A stretch of 64,000 nt of DNA, from contig NC_060957.1 in the NCBI RefSeq assembly GCF_910589235.1, positions 62,001 through 126,000 on the forward strand, read 5' to 3'. Origin of the DNA: Vespa crabro. Lineage: Eukaryota > Arthropoda > Insecta > Hymenoptera > Vespidae. The notes beneath the pieces are model-generated. The model had not been told where the DNA came from. It did no database searches and saw nothing but the letters and a program-made list of their open reading frames with translations. The position numbers were made by a program, and so were the translations under genes. Each line of letters begins with the position of its first letter. Position 1 is the first letter of the stretch. Of the stretch, positions 55,348 to 64,000 are shown one piece after another.

Positions 55348-58300
55348 GTTAAAAAGTCTCTCGCTGGAACGATAATTTTCTTACGAGAAGCATGACGAAG
55401 AATATAATAGCCCAAATCGGAGCGCCAGGAAGCTTTAGAACGACCTCAGGATACGTGAGAAACACAAGGCCAGGTCCGCTCTTGACGACCTCAGACACCT
55501 CAGTACCTTGTTCCAAAGCGATGTGACCCAATATCGAAAATGTCAGACACCCGGCCAGAAGACAAGTTAGGGTGTTGACTACGCAAGTAATTAGTGCATC
55601 TCTGGAAGATAAAACTCACTAAAGATTTCACCGGAGAAGGTCTTCTTCTTCATTGATCGATCCTGCTTTCAAACAGGCTTACTTTCTCTTTTCTTTTTTA
55701 TTTTCTTAACATAAAGAATCAATCCTTTCGACCGAGCTAATGAACGAGAGAACCGTTGAGGGTTTAATGTAAATGTTACAGTTCAAAAGCCGAAGGTCAT
55801 CGATAAAGAGAAAGATTAATCCTTAATAAAAAAAGCGAGCAATAAGAATTTGAATTACGTGCCATCTTTAATACCTCGAGCCAAGAGTAGAAACGTATGT
55901 GGCTGTAGCAACGAGCTGTTAAAACGTTAAATATCGTTTTACCTATAACAATTGTGATGAAATCTATTGTAAGATCCCAAGGCAGGTAAGGCGCCAGTTC
56001 CAATACTGTAAGCGAAGAAAATTTGTGTAGTCCCGTCGATCCACGGTCCGGGACTTAACAATTCTTTCCATCTTGGCGTCACGTAATACAGTAAACCATC
56101 GTAGGATCCCTCCAAGGTCACCGCTCTTCCCAAAAGAATGAAAAGCACCACGTACGGGAACAAGGCTGAAAACCAGATGATCTTACCGCTTTGATGGAGG
56201 CCACGTCGGATGATAAAGTAAACGAGTAGCCAGCCGATTATCAAACAACCCAGGAGTTCCCATTGGATTCCACCGATGTTTTCGATACCGGATGTAACTC
56301 CAAGTACTCGTCGTCTGAAGATAAATAAATAAATAAATAAATAAATATTCTATATATTTATTTGTTTACTTCTAATGATCGCCGAAAGAGCGATTACATA
56401 CTCGTAAAATTCTTCTACAGGTGTGGTGTGATGATAAGTCATGTTCATGGTATCATTTTTGTCATCTTGACTGATCTTACTTTCTACCGACGCATCAAAA
56501 CAATTCTTTGTATTCCACCAATGTCCTAATAAAAGAAAAGAAAAAAGAGAAAAAAGGAAAAAAAAATAGAAAAGTTTAATTGCAGTATACTTACTTATAT
56601 TTATACATCTACATGGTATACATACCTATATACTTTTACCCGTATGTATACGTATATATTATATGTCGGGTGTCTCATCTCGAACGATACGATTCCCAAA
56701 TTTTTAGATATATATAATATTTATCGCAGCTTTTTCATAGACGGCTGTGATGTTTTCAAGATACGGAAGTCATCGCAATTTCTTTTCCAATCGATATCTA
56801 TATTTTAAGCCTACCAAAAGTCGTAGAGAGAATATCTATCTATACGAATACAAGCTGCAGTATAACCTTTCATCCATATTTCATTGAGTTCTGGCGCCTT
56901 GAAATTTAACAATGTTAGCAGAAGTATTTCTCGCAAGAGATATTAGATATTATCGAACGTTCGACATTTTTGACATCAGAAGGTGTCAGAATATTTATTC
57001 ATGAGAGGTAATGTTTCAATTAATAATTCAACAAATCTTTTCACTCTATATGTACACCAATATTATGAAATATTCAACGATTCCAACCAAGGAAACTAAA
57101 AAAGAAATGATTAAAAGACTTGGAAAATGTATAAAGAAAAATAAATTGGTCATCCTATGCTCTACAGAACTAAAATTGATCGCATAATAATAGTTTTTTA
57201 AACTTCGAGATACCATAACTCTGTGAAAAAGCAAATCGTAGGTGCCCGTTTTATTCGTATTGATATTCTCGAAAACTTTTGTTACTCATAAAATATCGAT
57301 TTCCATTTAATAAAATTGTTATGACTTTCGTATCTTGGCAACGGACATTTCTATGAAATAGCCGCAATTAATATTACATTTTCATCCTGAAAGCTACTCT
57401 TATTTAAAGTATTTGCTTATAAAAACGATAGGATCGTAGATATATCGGCATATCGTTTAACATGAGACATCAGCTATATATTATATATATATATAGTATA
57501 ATGTATAATATATTTACCACAACTACTCCAAGGGACACCAGGTAAATTAATGAAGGTGCTTATAAGATAAAAGAGAGTCCAGGCAATAATTATGCAGTAA
57601 TATATGTCAAGAAAAAAAACAATAGTCATCGTGGCATATCCTACACCTACGAAGGATATAATAAAATGATTGTGTTTCAAATATATCAGGATCAAATTAA
57701 CGAAGATTTCTACAACTTACCTTGTAACAAGGGACACAGTTGACTAACAAGAGTCATTCCACCAGCTCCAAGATACTGTCCAATGGCGACTTCTTGAAAA
57801 AATATTGGAATCCCACAGAATAGCATAGCGATACCGTAAGTGATAAGAAATGCACCTGCGAAGAAATAAATGACGTACTTTTTTCGATGGACTAAACGTA
57901 AATAATTACATCAACGTGTACACTCGCGTGACTGTATCTAAAAATAGGCAAAGAATTATTAAATATATGTTTTGAGATAAGAATGATTAATATTTTAAGA
58001 TCTATCCAATGGTAATGTGTTCTGTCATTATGAAAGAGAAAACAAAAAAGCAAAACATTTGCAAGTAATTCAATAGAAACTTGTATAAGATTTTTCACTC
58101 CTATAATCGTGCATCACTGTCGATCGATTCCTGATATAATATGTTTATCGTTTTCTTACCGATGCATGACAATAGTAAAGGACATTATCGACAAAGTGTA
58201 GAGCGTTACCTTTCTCCAAGTGCAATAGCTTTAACAACATTCGCATAAATTAATTTCAAGCGCATTTATTCGTAACACTTTTTATGATGGCGAGGACATA

Positions 58301-58669
58301 AAAAATTTTCGACGATCTTAACTAAAAATGAATTATATTAATTAATGTAAACTTTAATTTACCACCGCCGTTCTTGTAGCAAAGGTAAGGAAACCTCCAG
58401 ACGTTTCCTAGGCCGACGGAAACGCTGATGCATGAGAAGAGAAAGTCTAATTTATTGTCCCAACCTCCGCGCTCTGCATCTTCTTCGCGACTCACAAAAT
58501 CCGTTGATCTTCCTTGTGTAGCGGCCGATGAAGTTTTCGAAACAGCATGCGATTCCTCTTTTTTCATCTTTCCTGCCGTTGGCCCAGATTTTGCTTTAAA
58601 TTCTATGAAAGTCTGATCAGAATCACTTTGATTCTTCTCCCCGTCCCAATAATACATTTTTTCTGCCAT
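53787..58669 (-). CDS. SLC6 family sodium/chloride-coupled transporter, 10 coding exons, 648 aa
   Basis: Coding exons (minus strand, transcription order): 58669-58363, 57855-57721, 57646-57518, 56525-56402, 56314-55943, 55601-55385, 54683-54534, 54469-54266, 54172-54002, 53924-53787. All borders are GT-AG, phases join, and the frame is open for 649 codons, a normal SLC6 length. The start is MAEKMYYW because an acceptor (ending at 58675) sits five bases upstream of its ATG, so an earlier in-frame ATG is intronic. Visible hallmarks: TM1 GLGNVWRFPYLCYKNGGG (86-103), TM3 DIYYCIIIAW (161-170), extracellular loop 2 with Cys190/Cys199 and glycosylation sites Asn214 and Asn218, TM6 QIFFAYSIGTG (329-339), TM8 LGIDSEF (430-436). 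Gly86 sits where monoamine transporters carry Asp, which argues for an amino-acid, GABA, glycine or other osmolyte-type substrate. The protein acts in the plasma membrane. Odd: Na+/Cl- site residues differ from the family norm (see findings). Family membership is certain; the substrate is not. Confidence 0.95.
55308..55346. repeat. (GA)n microsatellite inside SLC6 intron
   Basis: It starts only 38 bases inside the intron after the donor at 55384-55383. In the transcript it is a (UC)n tract, the kind bound by polypyrimidine-tract proteins. Confidence 0.95.
56321..56347. repeat. (ATAA)n microsatellite inside SLC6 intron
   Basis: It ends a few bases upstream of the acceptor of the exon starting at 56314, so it forms the T-rich tract before that splice site. 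Confidence 0.9.
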
Positions 58670-58674
58670 TGTTT
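58669..58674 (-). other. 5' UTR end and splice acceptor deciding the SLC6 start codon
   Basis: Read on the minus strand, a pyrimidine-rich stretch ends in CAG at 58677-58675, and the exon then begins AAACA followed by the ATG at 58669. This implies at least one non-coding upstream exon. It also excludes the in-frame ATG at 58705, which would add twelve residues read from intron. Confidence 0.7.
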
Positions 58675-60140
58675 CTGAAAGAAAAACGTCTCCGTTATTA
58701 GACATGAATATTTGTTTATCTTCTTACAAATCCAATTATTTCATTTAAATGATTACGCTATTTCTGTCTTTATTTGTAAATTTTTATAAAAATATCTCAT
58801 GTATGAATACATCGTTTGTTTTATATGAAAGTACTCGTAATGTGAGAACCAGTACCGTGTCTCCATTCCTCTAATTTAAATAGGCATTCGTAAGCAGGTT
58901 GCCCCAAGGATCCAAATAGCTTAGTTATTTAAAGCAATTGTCTGGAAAGCTCATTTCAAATCTCTAGTAGGCAAGTTCTACAGTATGATTCTAAGAATTA
59001 ATATAGGTCCTGAGTGAATTTACGTGACCTTTGACATACGATGCATATATTTTAATGTCGCAAGATCGATTAAAAAAATGACGATGGAGCGATTATATAA
59101 ATTAGTCCTTCAGGAAGAATCGTGTCATCGGACAATCCGTTATCTGGTAACATGCGATTCATGATTATATGAAGATAGGTTTTATTAAAGAAATTGTGAC
59201 AACAAATTGGAAAATTACTTTAATAGAGCAAAACAAGAAAAAATGCATTCACCTTCGTGCAAAAAGTTATTCGTTAACTTTCGTTCATTGTTTTAATAAT
59301 AATCGAATTAGAAATTCGAAAGAAAAGCACAAATATGTTATTGAAATTCTTGTCTGAAAAGACATTATATAAAAGCAGCCTTTTACACAGTTATACTTTC
59401 CGTAAAAGCTGTTCCTTTCTTTTCCTTTTTAATTGTTTTTCTTACTCCAGCGCGTGCACACTCAAATCGATTCAATGAATAAAACGAATCCGCAGAAAAA
59501 TAACGAAGAAAAAAAGTAAGAAGAACACGCGTCGGAAAATTGTGCACGAACCTATTTGCATATATGAACACGAGCACACATATGCGCTCGTACATCTTTT
59601 ATGATTGATATTAAATCCTAAATGAGTGATCAACTCGAGCAAAAATCAACTCATGGTAAATTAATCGTATTAAAAATTAGTAAGAAGGAGCGATTCGTAT
59701 ATCGAGAGGAAATTTATTAAATTATCATAAGACACATTATATCGAAGAATATATTAACAATATTATTAATATATTAACTAGTATATTATTGTTCGATAAG
59801 GTCGACAAATAAAAAATCTCACATCCAACAACAATAATAAATTCTTCATATAGCTTATCCTAAAATATATTTTTTGCCGTTAATATGCACGATCTTTGTA
59901 TTTCCCATCTTCGTATTTTCTACGGCGGCAGAATTACCCTGCTTAAGCTGATTATAGTTATAGATCATGCGAGTTACGTAACCCTGTACACTCATCAGCA
60001 AGATCTTCGATTCGACACTCATACTCGCGCGAGATATTACTATGGACCAGTGAACGCAAATATGCATGTACGTATATGTGCGTCATCTGCCTATATATGC
60101 GATTGTTTTCGCGCGATCCAATTCGCTTCCATGGACCATC

Positions 60141-60141
60141 G

Positions 60142-60174
<33 letters not shown>

Positions 60175-60180
60175 GCGCAC
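60141..60180. repeat. (GTGC)n array
   Basis: GTGC tetranucleotide repeat ending in a GC/CA alternation; purine-pyrimidine alternating, so Z-DNA prone. Confidence 0.95.
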
Positions 60181-60460
60181 ACAATGCTCATGCTAGAAAC
60201 CGCAGCGCAAAATCAATAACAAGGTTTATATCACGTTACTCGCGTACACGTGGACGGATATTTAACCATGAACGTTTTTAATAATAAAAATCTCTACGAG
60301 CTCTCAAATGTCCACGATATCTCAAAGGCAACTTAAACTTTTATGATATTCTCCTTGTTTATCGATCGTTTCGTCCAGACCGATTTATTGATACAAATTA
60401 ATAGTCGATAAAACACAAGGCTAATATGTTAAATATCTTTAAAAGAATAACAAAACTTAC

Positions 60461-60600
60461 CAAAAAAGTTTTCTTTGTTTTCGTTCTAAAATCTCCGTTA
60501 TCTTGTTACCAAATGCGTCACAATTAAAGAAAAAAAAACGGGGGTTGGGAACGATTCTCACAATTTCACTCCAAAAATTTAAAAAAGTAATCCAATCGAG
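60461..60600 (-). other. Candidate non-coding first exon of the SLC6 gene
   Basis: A strong donor (G|GTAAGTTTT on the minus strand) ends a possible exon at 60461. Its 5' limit is only a guess. It is the best donor I noticed upstream of the acceptor at 58675 and would leave a leader intron of about 1.8 kb. No coding potential is seen in it. This is inference; RNA evidence is needed to confirm. Confidence 0.25.
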
Positions 60601-60861
60601 AAAAAAATCGTGAAATAAGCTTCGTTTTCGTCGGAATTAAAAAAGGTTGAAAAACATTTGATGAGTTTTTTCTTTTCTTCTTAAAAATATCAAATGGTAA
60701 AGTTAAAAAGAAAGGTCACAGTTTTGATCATTCAATGGAAAATATTTTTCTCTTATTTGTTTAATATGCCTTCGACTGAAATTACCGACCGCTATTTTGT
60801 TCGACCTACCCCACAAGGAATATCGTTACAGAATAATGCTTCGGTGCAAGACGGGGAGTAA

Positions 60862-60862
60862 T

Positions 60863-60896
<34 letters not shown>

Positions 60897-60897
60897 T
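60862..60897. repeat. Compound (TC)n(TG)n microsatellite
   Basis: TC run changing directly into a TG run. Confidence 0.95.
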
Positions 60898-61613
60898 ATG
60901 TTTTTATCTCCCTCCTTATACTACAGACGCATGCGCAATGAGAACGTATACCTTCTCTCGTGATCGGGCCATGGAAATCCTGGCTATACAGGAAGTCGCA
61001 GGACTCTCGTCATTTTTGTGCAAATAAATAACGAAGATTTACAAATATTATGTAAAACGTTAGAAATACATTGATTTAAAACCATCGATGCATACAGGAG
61101 ACGAAGAGAAAGATTCACCAAAGAAAATATTTTAGAGATGATTAATGGAGAATCATAAAAATAAACCATAATTTACTTTATTAGATCTCAGAAAAAGAAA
61201 TAATTTTATAAGAAAAGTTCATCCTAAAGTTATTTTCACGTAATCTCATGTTATCCATAATAAGAATATAAAACGCTCTAAAGCGTTCAATGTTATTCGT
61301 CTAAATAACGAAATCACGCTATTATCAATTTTACTTATAAACTATTATGCCTAATCAATTATTCACGAGATATATCCAAGTGTCAATTCATTCTTTTCGA
61401 AGGTTCAACCTACCAAAAAAATGAATGATCCGATAATCGCCAGGGAAGTCCATTCCTTCTTCCCAAATCGAATAAAAGCAAAGTAAAAGAAAAGAAAAAA
61501 GCCAGAAAAAGAGAAAAATAATCATCATTCGGATCATCGAAACGTGATATCTATATTTGTAGTAAAAATGCCAAAAAAAAAAAAAAAAACATTCTCAAAA
61601 GAATGGAATGATT

Positions 61614-62926
61614 TTAACATCCGCTCGATTTGTCACTCGAATTGCTAGGTATAGCTGTGTGACAGCCACGTTTATGACGTCTGGGTGAAAATTTCTCTGC
61701 TCGTTGTGTTTCCGCGACACCCGTTACAGTATGCACCGACTTCATCGATGCTTTCCTCTGCGTCTCTTTACCAAAATTCAAGAAATTCGGCTTAGGCGTC
61801 CAGTTAGTTCCATAACAGATTGGATGCACCTGCTGACGTTTCGTTTGTTTAATATCATTTGAGATCTCCGATCCATAGTCTTCGCAGAGAGAACTGAGAT
61901 CGCTTCCATCCGCACCATCGCAAGAAGACTTGTCACTATCCCAGGACAAGGCAATTTCACGTATTCTATGGGGAAATTACAGTGTTAATTAAAAAAAAAG
62001 AAAAAACAACGTATACTCCAATTATTTAAAGATATGTTCAATATATTTCGATTATTAAGATATGGGCATTTGATACTGTTAATTATTCTATATTCGATGA
62101 AGAAAATTCAGTTAAAATTGTAAAAGAAACATTTCTATACAACACTAACTTCTTCGTGAGATATTCGATATAATGTTTAATCGCGATAAATAAATCCTGT
62201 AGAACGATTGAAAAATCGTCGAGGAAGGCTCTGACACGACTCGTAGATATTGCACAGGCTAACGCCGAGACTGAAAGTGACATTGAAATGGTCCAACTAA
62301 TGAAGCCGGCCGAGAGAACTGGTGATTGCGTTGGGGACGGATAATACAAGGACCAAACTCGTTGCCACCAAGGATAAACTATGTCACGATATTCAGTTTC
62401 CTGCATAATTAGGGTTAGAAGAGCGATACGGTGAGAAAATAAATTCCATTATGGTGGTTCATTTAAACAGTTTGCACTTTCCCCACGAGTATACTTACGT
62501 AACTCCAATAAAACCAAACCATGCAATAAAGTATTCTTTGGAAAATCAACCAAGACCAGAAAACCGTATCGATTGCTGCCCATGCGGTGGCGATCTTGAA
62601 AGTTTATTGAGAAAAAAGGAGTCAAAGTTCGGATCGTTAAATTCGACTTGAAAAGCAAGAGGAACATATGCCATTACCTGAAAAGTTTTATAGATCAATG
62701 GGAAGCCGTTTGTAGCTTGAAAGAACCACTTGGAATTCGGTGGATTTTTCCAAAAAACTAACGTCATCGCGGTCAAGATCAAAAGTGACGGCAAGGTATG
62801 AATGAAATCCGGACCAACGGCTACCTTGGCATATTCGCGAAAAACTTTGTGCTGAAGGGAGAGAATCTCATGGGGAACGGAAAAGAACGTGACTATCTGG
62901 GCGTGTACGCCGTTCAGACAGGACAT
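61614..62926 (-). CDS. Multi-pass membrane protein, possibly divergent MTFP1/MTP18-like, 4 exons, about 315 aa
   Basis: Coding exons: 62926-62678, 62594-62499, 62400-62150, 61965-61614, all GT-AG with consistent phases. Hydrophobic segments lie at about residues 42-59 (exon 1), 84-113 (exon 2) and 141-165 (exon 3). The tail from about 200 to 315 is Ser/Asp-rich, then basic, with no membrane segment. Recognition is weak but ordered: a YA..VG..F....P pattern at 32-46, DTVFW at 92-96, and SRVRAFLDDFS at 170-179. These fall in the order and near the spacing of YAxxVGxxF, DTxxW and the C-terminal DRxVDxLLDxS region of mitochondrial fission process protein 1. If that is right, it would sit in the inner mitochondrial membrane, with a long added C-terminus. 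The ATG at 62926 lies 311 bases from the upstream neighbour's stop, so further 5' exons are unlikely but not excluded. Gene model is solid; function is a suggestion. Confidence 0.75.
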
Positions 62927-63141
62927 TACTGACAACCCTGCTCATCAGCCTGATCTCTTTTTTTCCGATTTTCCGACGGTAGTATTTCGATCGAACGGAG
63001 AAAAATAATATTGGTTAGATTGACACCTCGGACGAGTCCGAGACTTGACGTTTTGCGTCATTCTTTTGTTCGTTGGCCATCGGCTTACGATTAATATCGA
63101 TTGAAAATTATTAACATCGTGAACGTGATAAATGTGAATGG

Positions 63142-63147
63142 TTTATT
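63142..63147 (-). terminator. Candidate polyadenylation signal AATAAA for the MCORP-like gene
   Basis: AATAAA on the minus strand lies about 90 bases past the TAG at 63237. Another copy at 63219-63224 is too near the stop to be likely. Using the distal one leaves about 200 bases before the ATG of the next gene. Confidence 0.4.
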
Positions 63148-63236
63148 GTTAACAAAAAATAATATTATCCCAGCAGCGAACATTTAATTTTACATTATAT
63201 ACAATTATTTACAAATCGTTTATTAATGAAACTGGT

Positions 63237-63726
63237 CTATATCAGAAAGTAGTCGGGTCCGACGAAGGAGCCACATTTTGGGAAATCTTGTGGCGCTGCT
63301 ATCATCTCATTAGGTTGACCAACTTGTAGGATAACATCGAGGCCACGGGTCCAATCGACAGCGTGTTCGTCTCGCAGCATCCAATATCCTAAATTCGACG
63401 GTATTCAATATTAATATTGAGTATGAATACGACCAGAGATTATTATCGTGAATGGATATTAATAATCGAATAGTTTAAATGCATAAAGCTCGATTCACGC
63501 ATTTCGCTTCAATCTCCGTTTCAATCAAATTCAAAATGTGTTTTCAATATTATTGTATGTAATTTAAATGTACACGTTTGTACGCATTTCGATTTAGTCT
63601 CAGTTCGGTCACCGATCCGTCCTATTTTCTCTATGTCCGGTATCGTCCGTGATCGGCCGGCAACGATTAATAGTTTTTTCAAAACTATTTTTCGTCTATG
63701 AATTGTCTGCGAACAATGGAGATCCC

Positions 63727-63787
<61 letters not shown>

Positions 63788-64000
63788 GTCTCCTATGAGT
63801 AGGATTCGTATAATATGACTGGCAATGTAACCGTATTGAATTGATATGTGCCAATGTAAATGACTAAGCTGTGATTGAAATGATAGAACCGAGAGGTTGA
63901 ACCGAGACTCAACTGAATCGATCTTAAATGATTATATATCGTAAGCTTTTGAATATTACCAGGATTATTAGCTTTAAATCTGAGAGCGACAGCGCCAAAT
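63237..64000 (-). CDS. Multicopper oxidase-related protein (MCORP-like), C-terminal end, partial
   Basis: Two coding pieces are visible: 64000-63960 (continuing out of the window) and 63388-63237, ending in TAG. They join in phase as FGAVALRFKANNPG followed by YWMLRDEHAVDWTRGLDVILQVG and a tail ending GPDYFLI. The RFKANNPGYW and LDVILQVG flanks are typical of the third cupredoxin domain of insect laccases. The intervening HCHxxxxH copper-ligand block is replaced by RDEHAVD at equal length, so neither type 1 nor type 3 copper could be bound there. This is the known character of insect MCORP, a conserved secreted relative without oxidase residues that is reported as needed for viability and ovary development in beetles. 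The rest of the protein lies right of the window. A pseudogene is unlikely because frame and splice sites are intact. Confidence 0.8.
63730..63785. repeat. (TC)n microsatellite inside MCORP-like intron
   Basis: Pure TC run of 28 units on the + strand, within the last intron of the oxidase-related gene. Confidence 0.95.

Larger units (their letters stand above)
58675..61613. other. Upstream region of the SLC6 gene, leader intron and spacer
   Basis: No coding sequence is supported. It contains a GTGC array, a TC/TG array and a candidate donor at 60461-60460. It probably comprises the SLC6 5' UTR intron, its promoter, and the 3' flank of the 61.6-62.9 kb gene; a minus-strand AATAAA at 61178-61183 may end that neighbour's transcript. 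Confidence 0.5.

Noticed and set aside
56660..56700. GGGTGTCTCATCTCGAACGA inside an SLC6 intron, resembling a repeat end
   Set aside because: Suggestive of an insect interspersed repeat, but no partner end or duplication could be identified.
58428..58616. Open frame on the + strand across SLC6 exon 1
   Set aside because: Antisense shadow of the transporter coding exon.
58670..58705. Earlier in-frame ATG for the SLC6 protein
   Set aside because: A clear TTTCTTTCAG acceptor lies between it and the MAEK start, so it is intronic.
1..64000. tRNA, rRNA and well-known arthropod microRNA sequences
   Set aside because: No cloverleaf with a proper B-box and no recognised mature microRNA seed-plus-body was found by eye; a tRNAscan or miRNA search would settle it.

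Overview
The window looks like insect nuclear DNA, most likely from a hymenopteran (bee, wasp or ant). It is AT-rich with frequent CpG, has very many long GA/TC, TA and A/T simple repeats, and its genes are broken by short introns with canonical GT-AG borders. No bacterial gene organisation, CRISPR array, operon or rRNA is present. Order-level placement is an inference from composition and protein content; species cannot be read from this sequence.

Layout. Supported protein genes crowd the right-hand 10 kb and all lie on the minus strand. From right to left: (1) the last two coding exons of a multicopper oxidase-related protein (63237 to beyond 64000), in which the C-terminal copper-ligand block is replaced; (2) a four-exon gene (61614-62926) for a roughly 315-residue membrane protein, whose spaced motifs weakly suggest a divergent MTFP1/MTP18-like protein; (3) a complete ten-coding-exon SLC6 sodium/chloride-coupled transporter gene (53787-58669, 648 residues). 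I reassembled its exon borders, and its ion-binding positions are unusual. A probable terminal coding exon of an unidentified gene lies at 5565-5790, also on the minus strand.

The 48 kb between 5.8 and 53.8 kb has no convincing coding sequence. It holds simple repeats, an inactivated non-LTR retrotransposon reverse transcriptase fragment (about 8580-9030, + strand), a 176 bp inverted-repeat element with TA flanks (42602-42777, mariner-type MITE), a second imperfect hairpin (about 6098-6280), and a GC/CpG-rich island at 37.5-38.1 kb that could be a promoter. This block may be intergenic, or very long introns of the gene that ends at 5565.

How the genes work together. There is no evidence for a shared pathway. 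The transporter moves small solutes across the plasma membrane. The multicopper oxidase-related protein is a predicted non-catalytic secreted relative of laccases. The middle protein is probably membrane-bound. The three are head-to-tail, with only 311 bp between the stop codon of the oxidase-related gene and the start codon of the middle gene.

Limits. Gene models come from reading splice sites and reading frames by eye. Untranslated exons, transcription starts and substrate specificity are not established.
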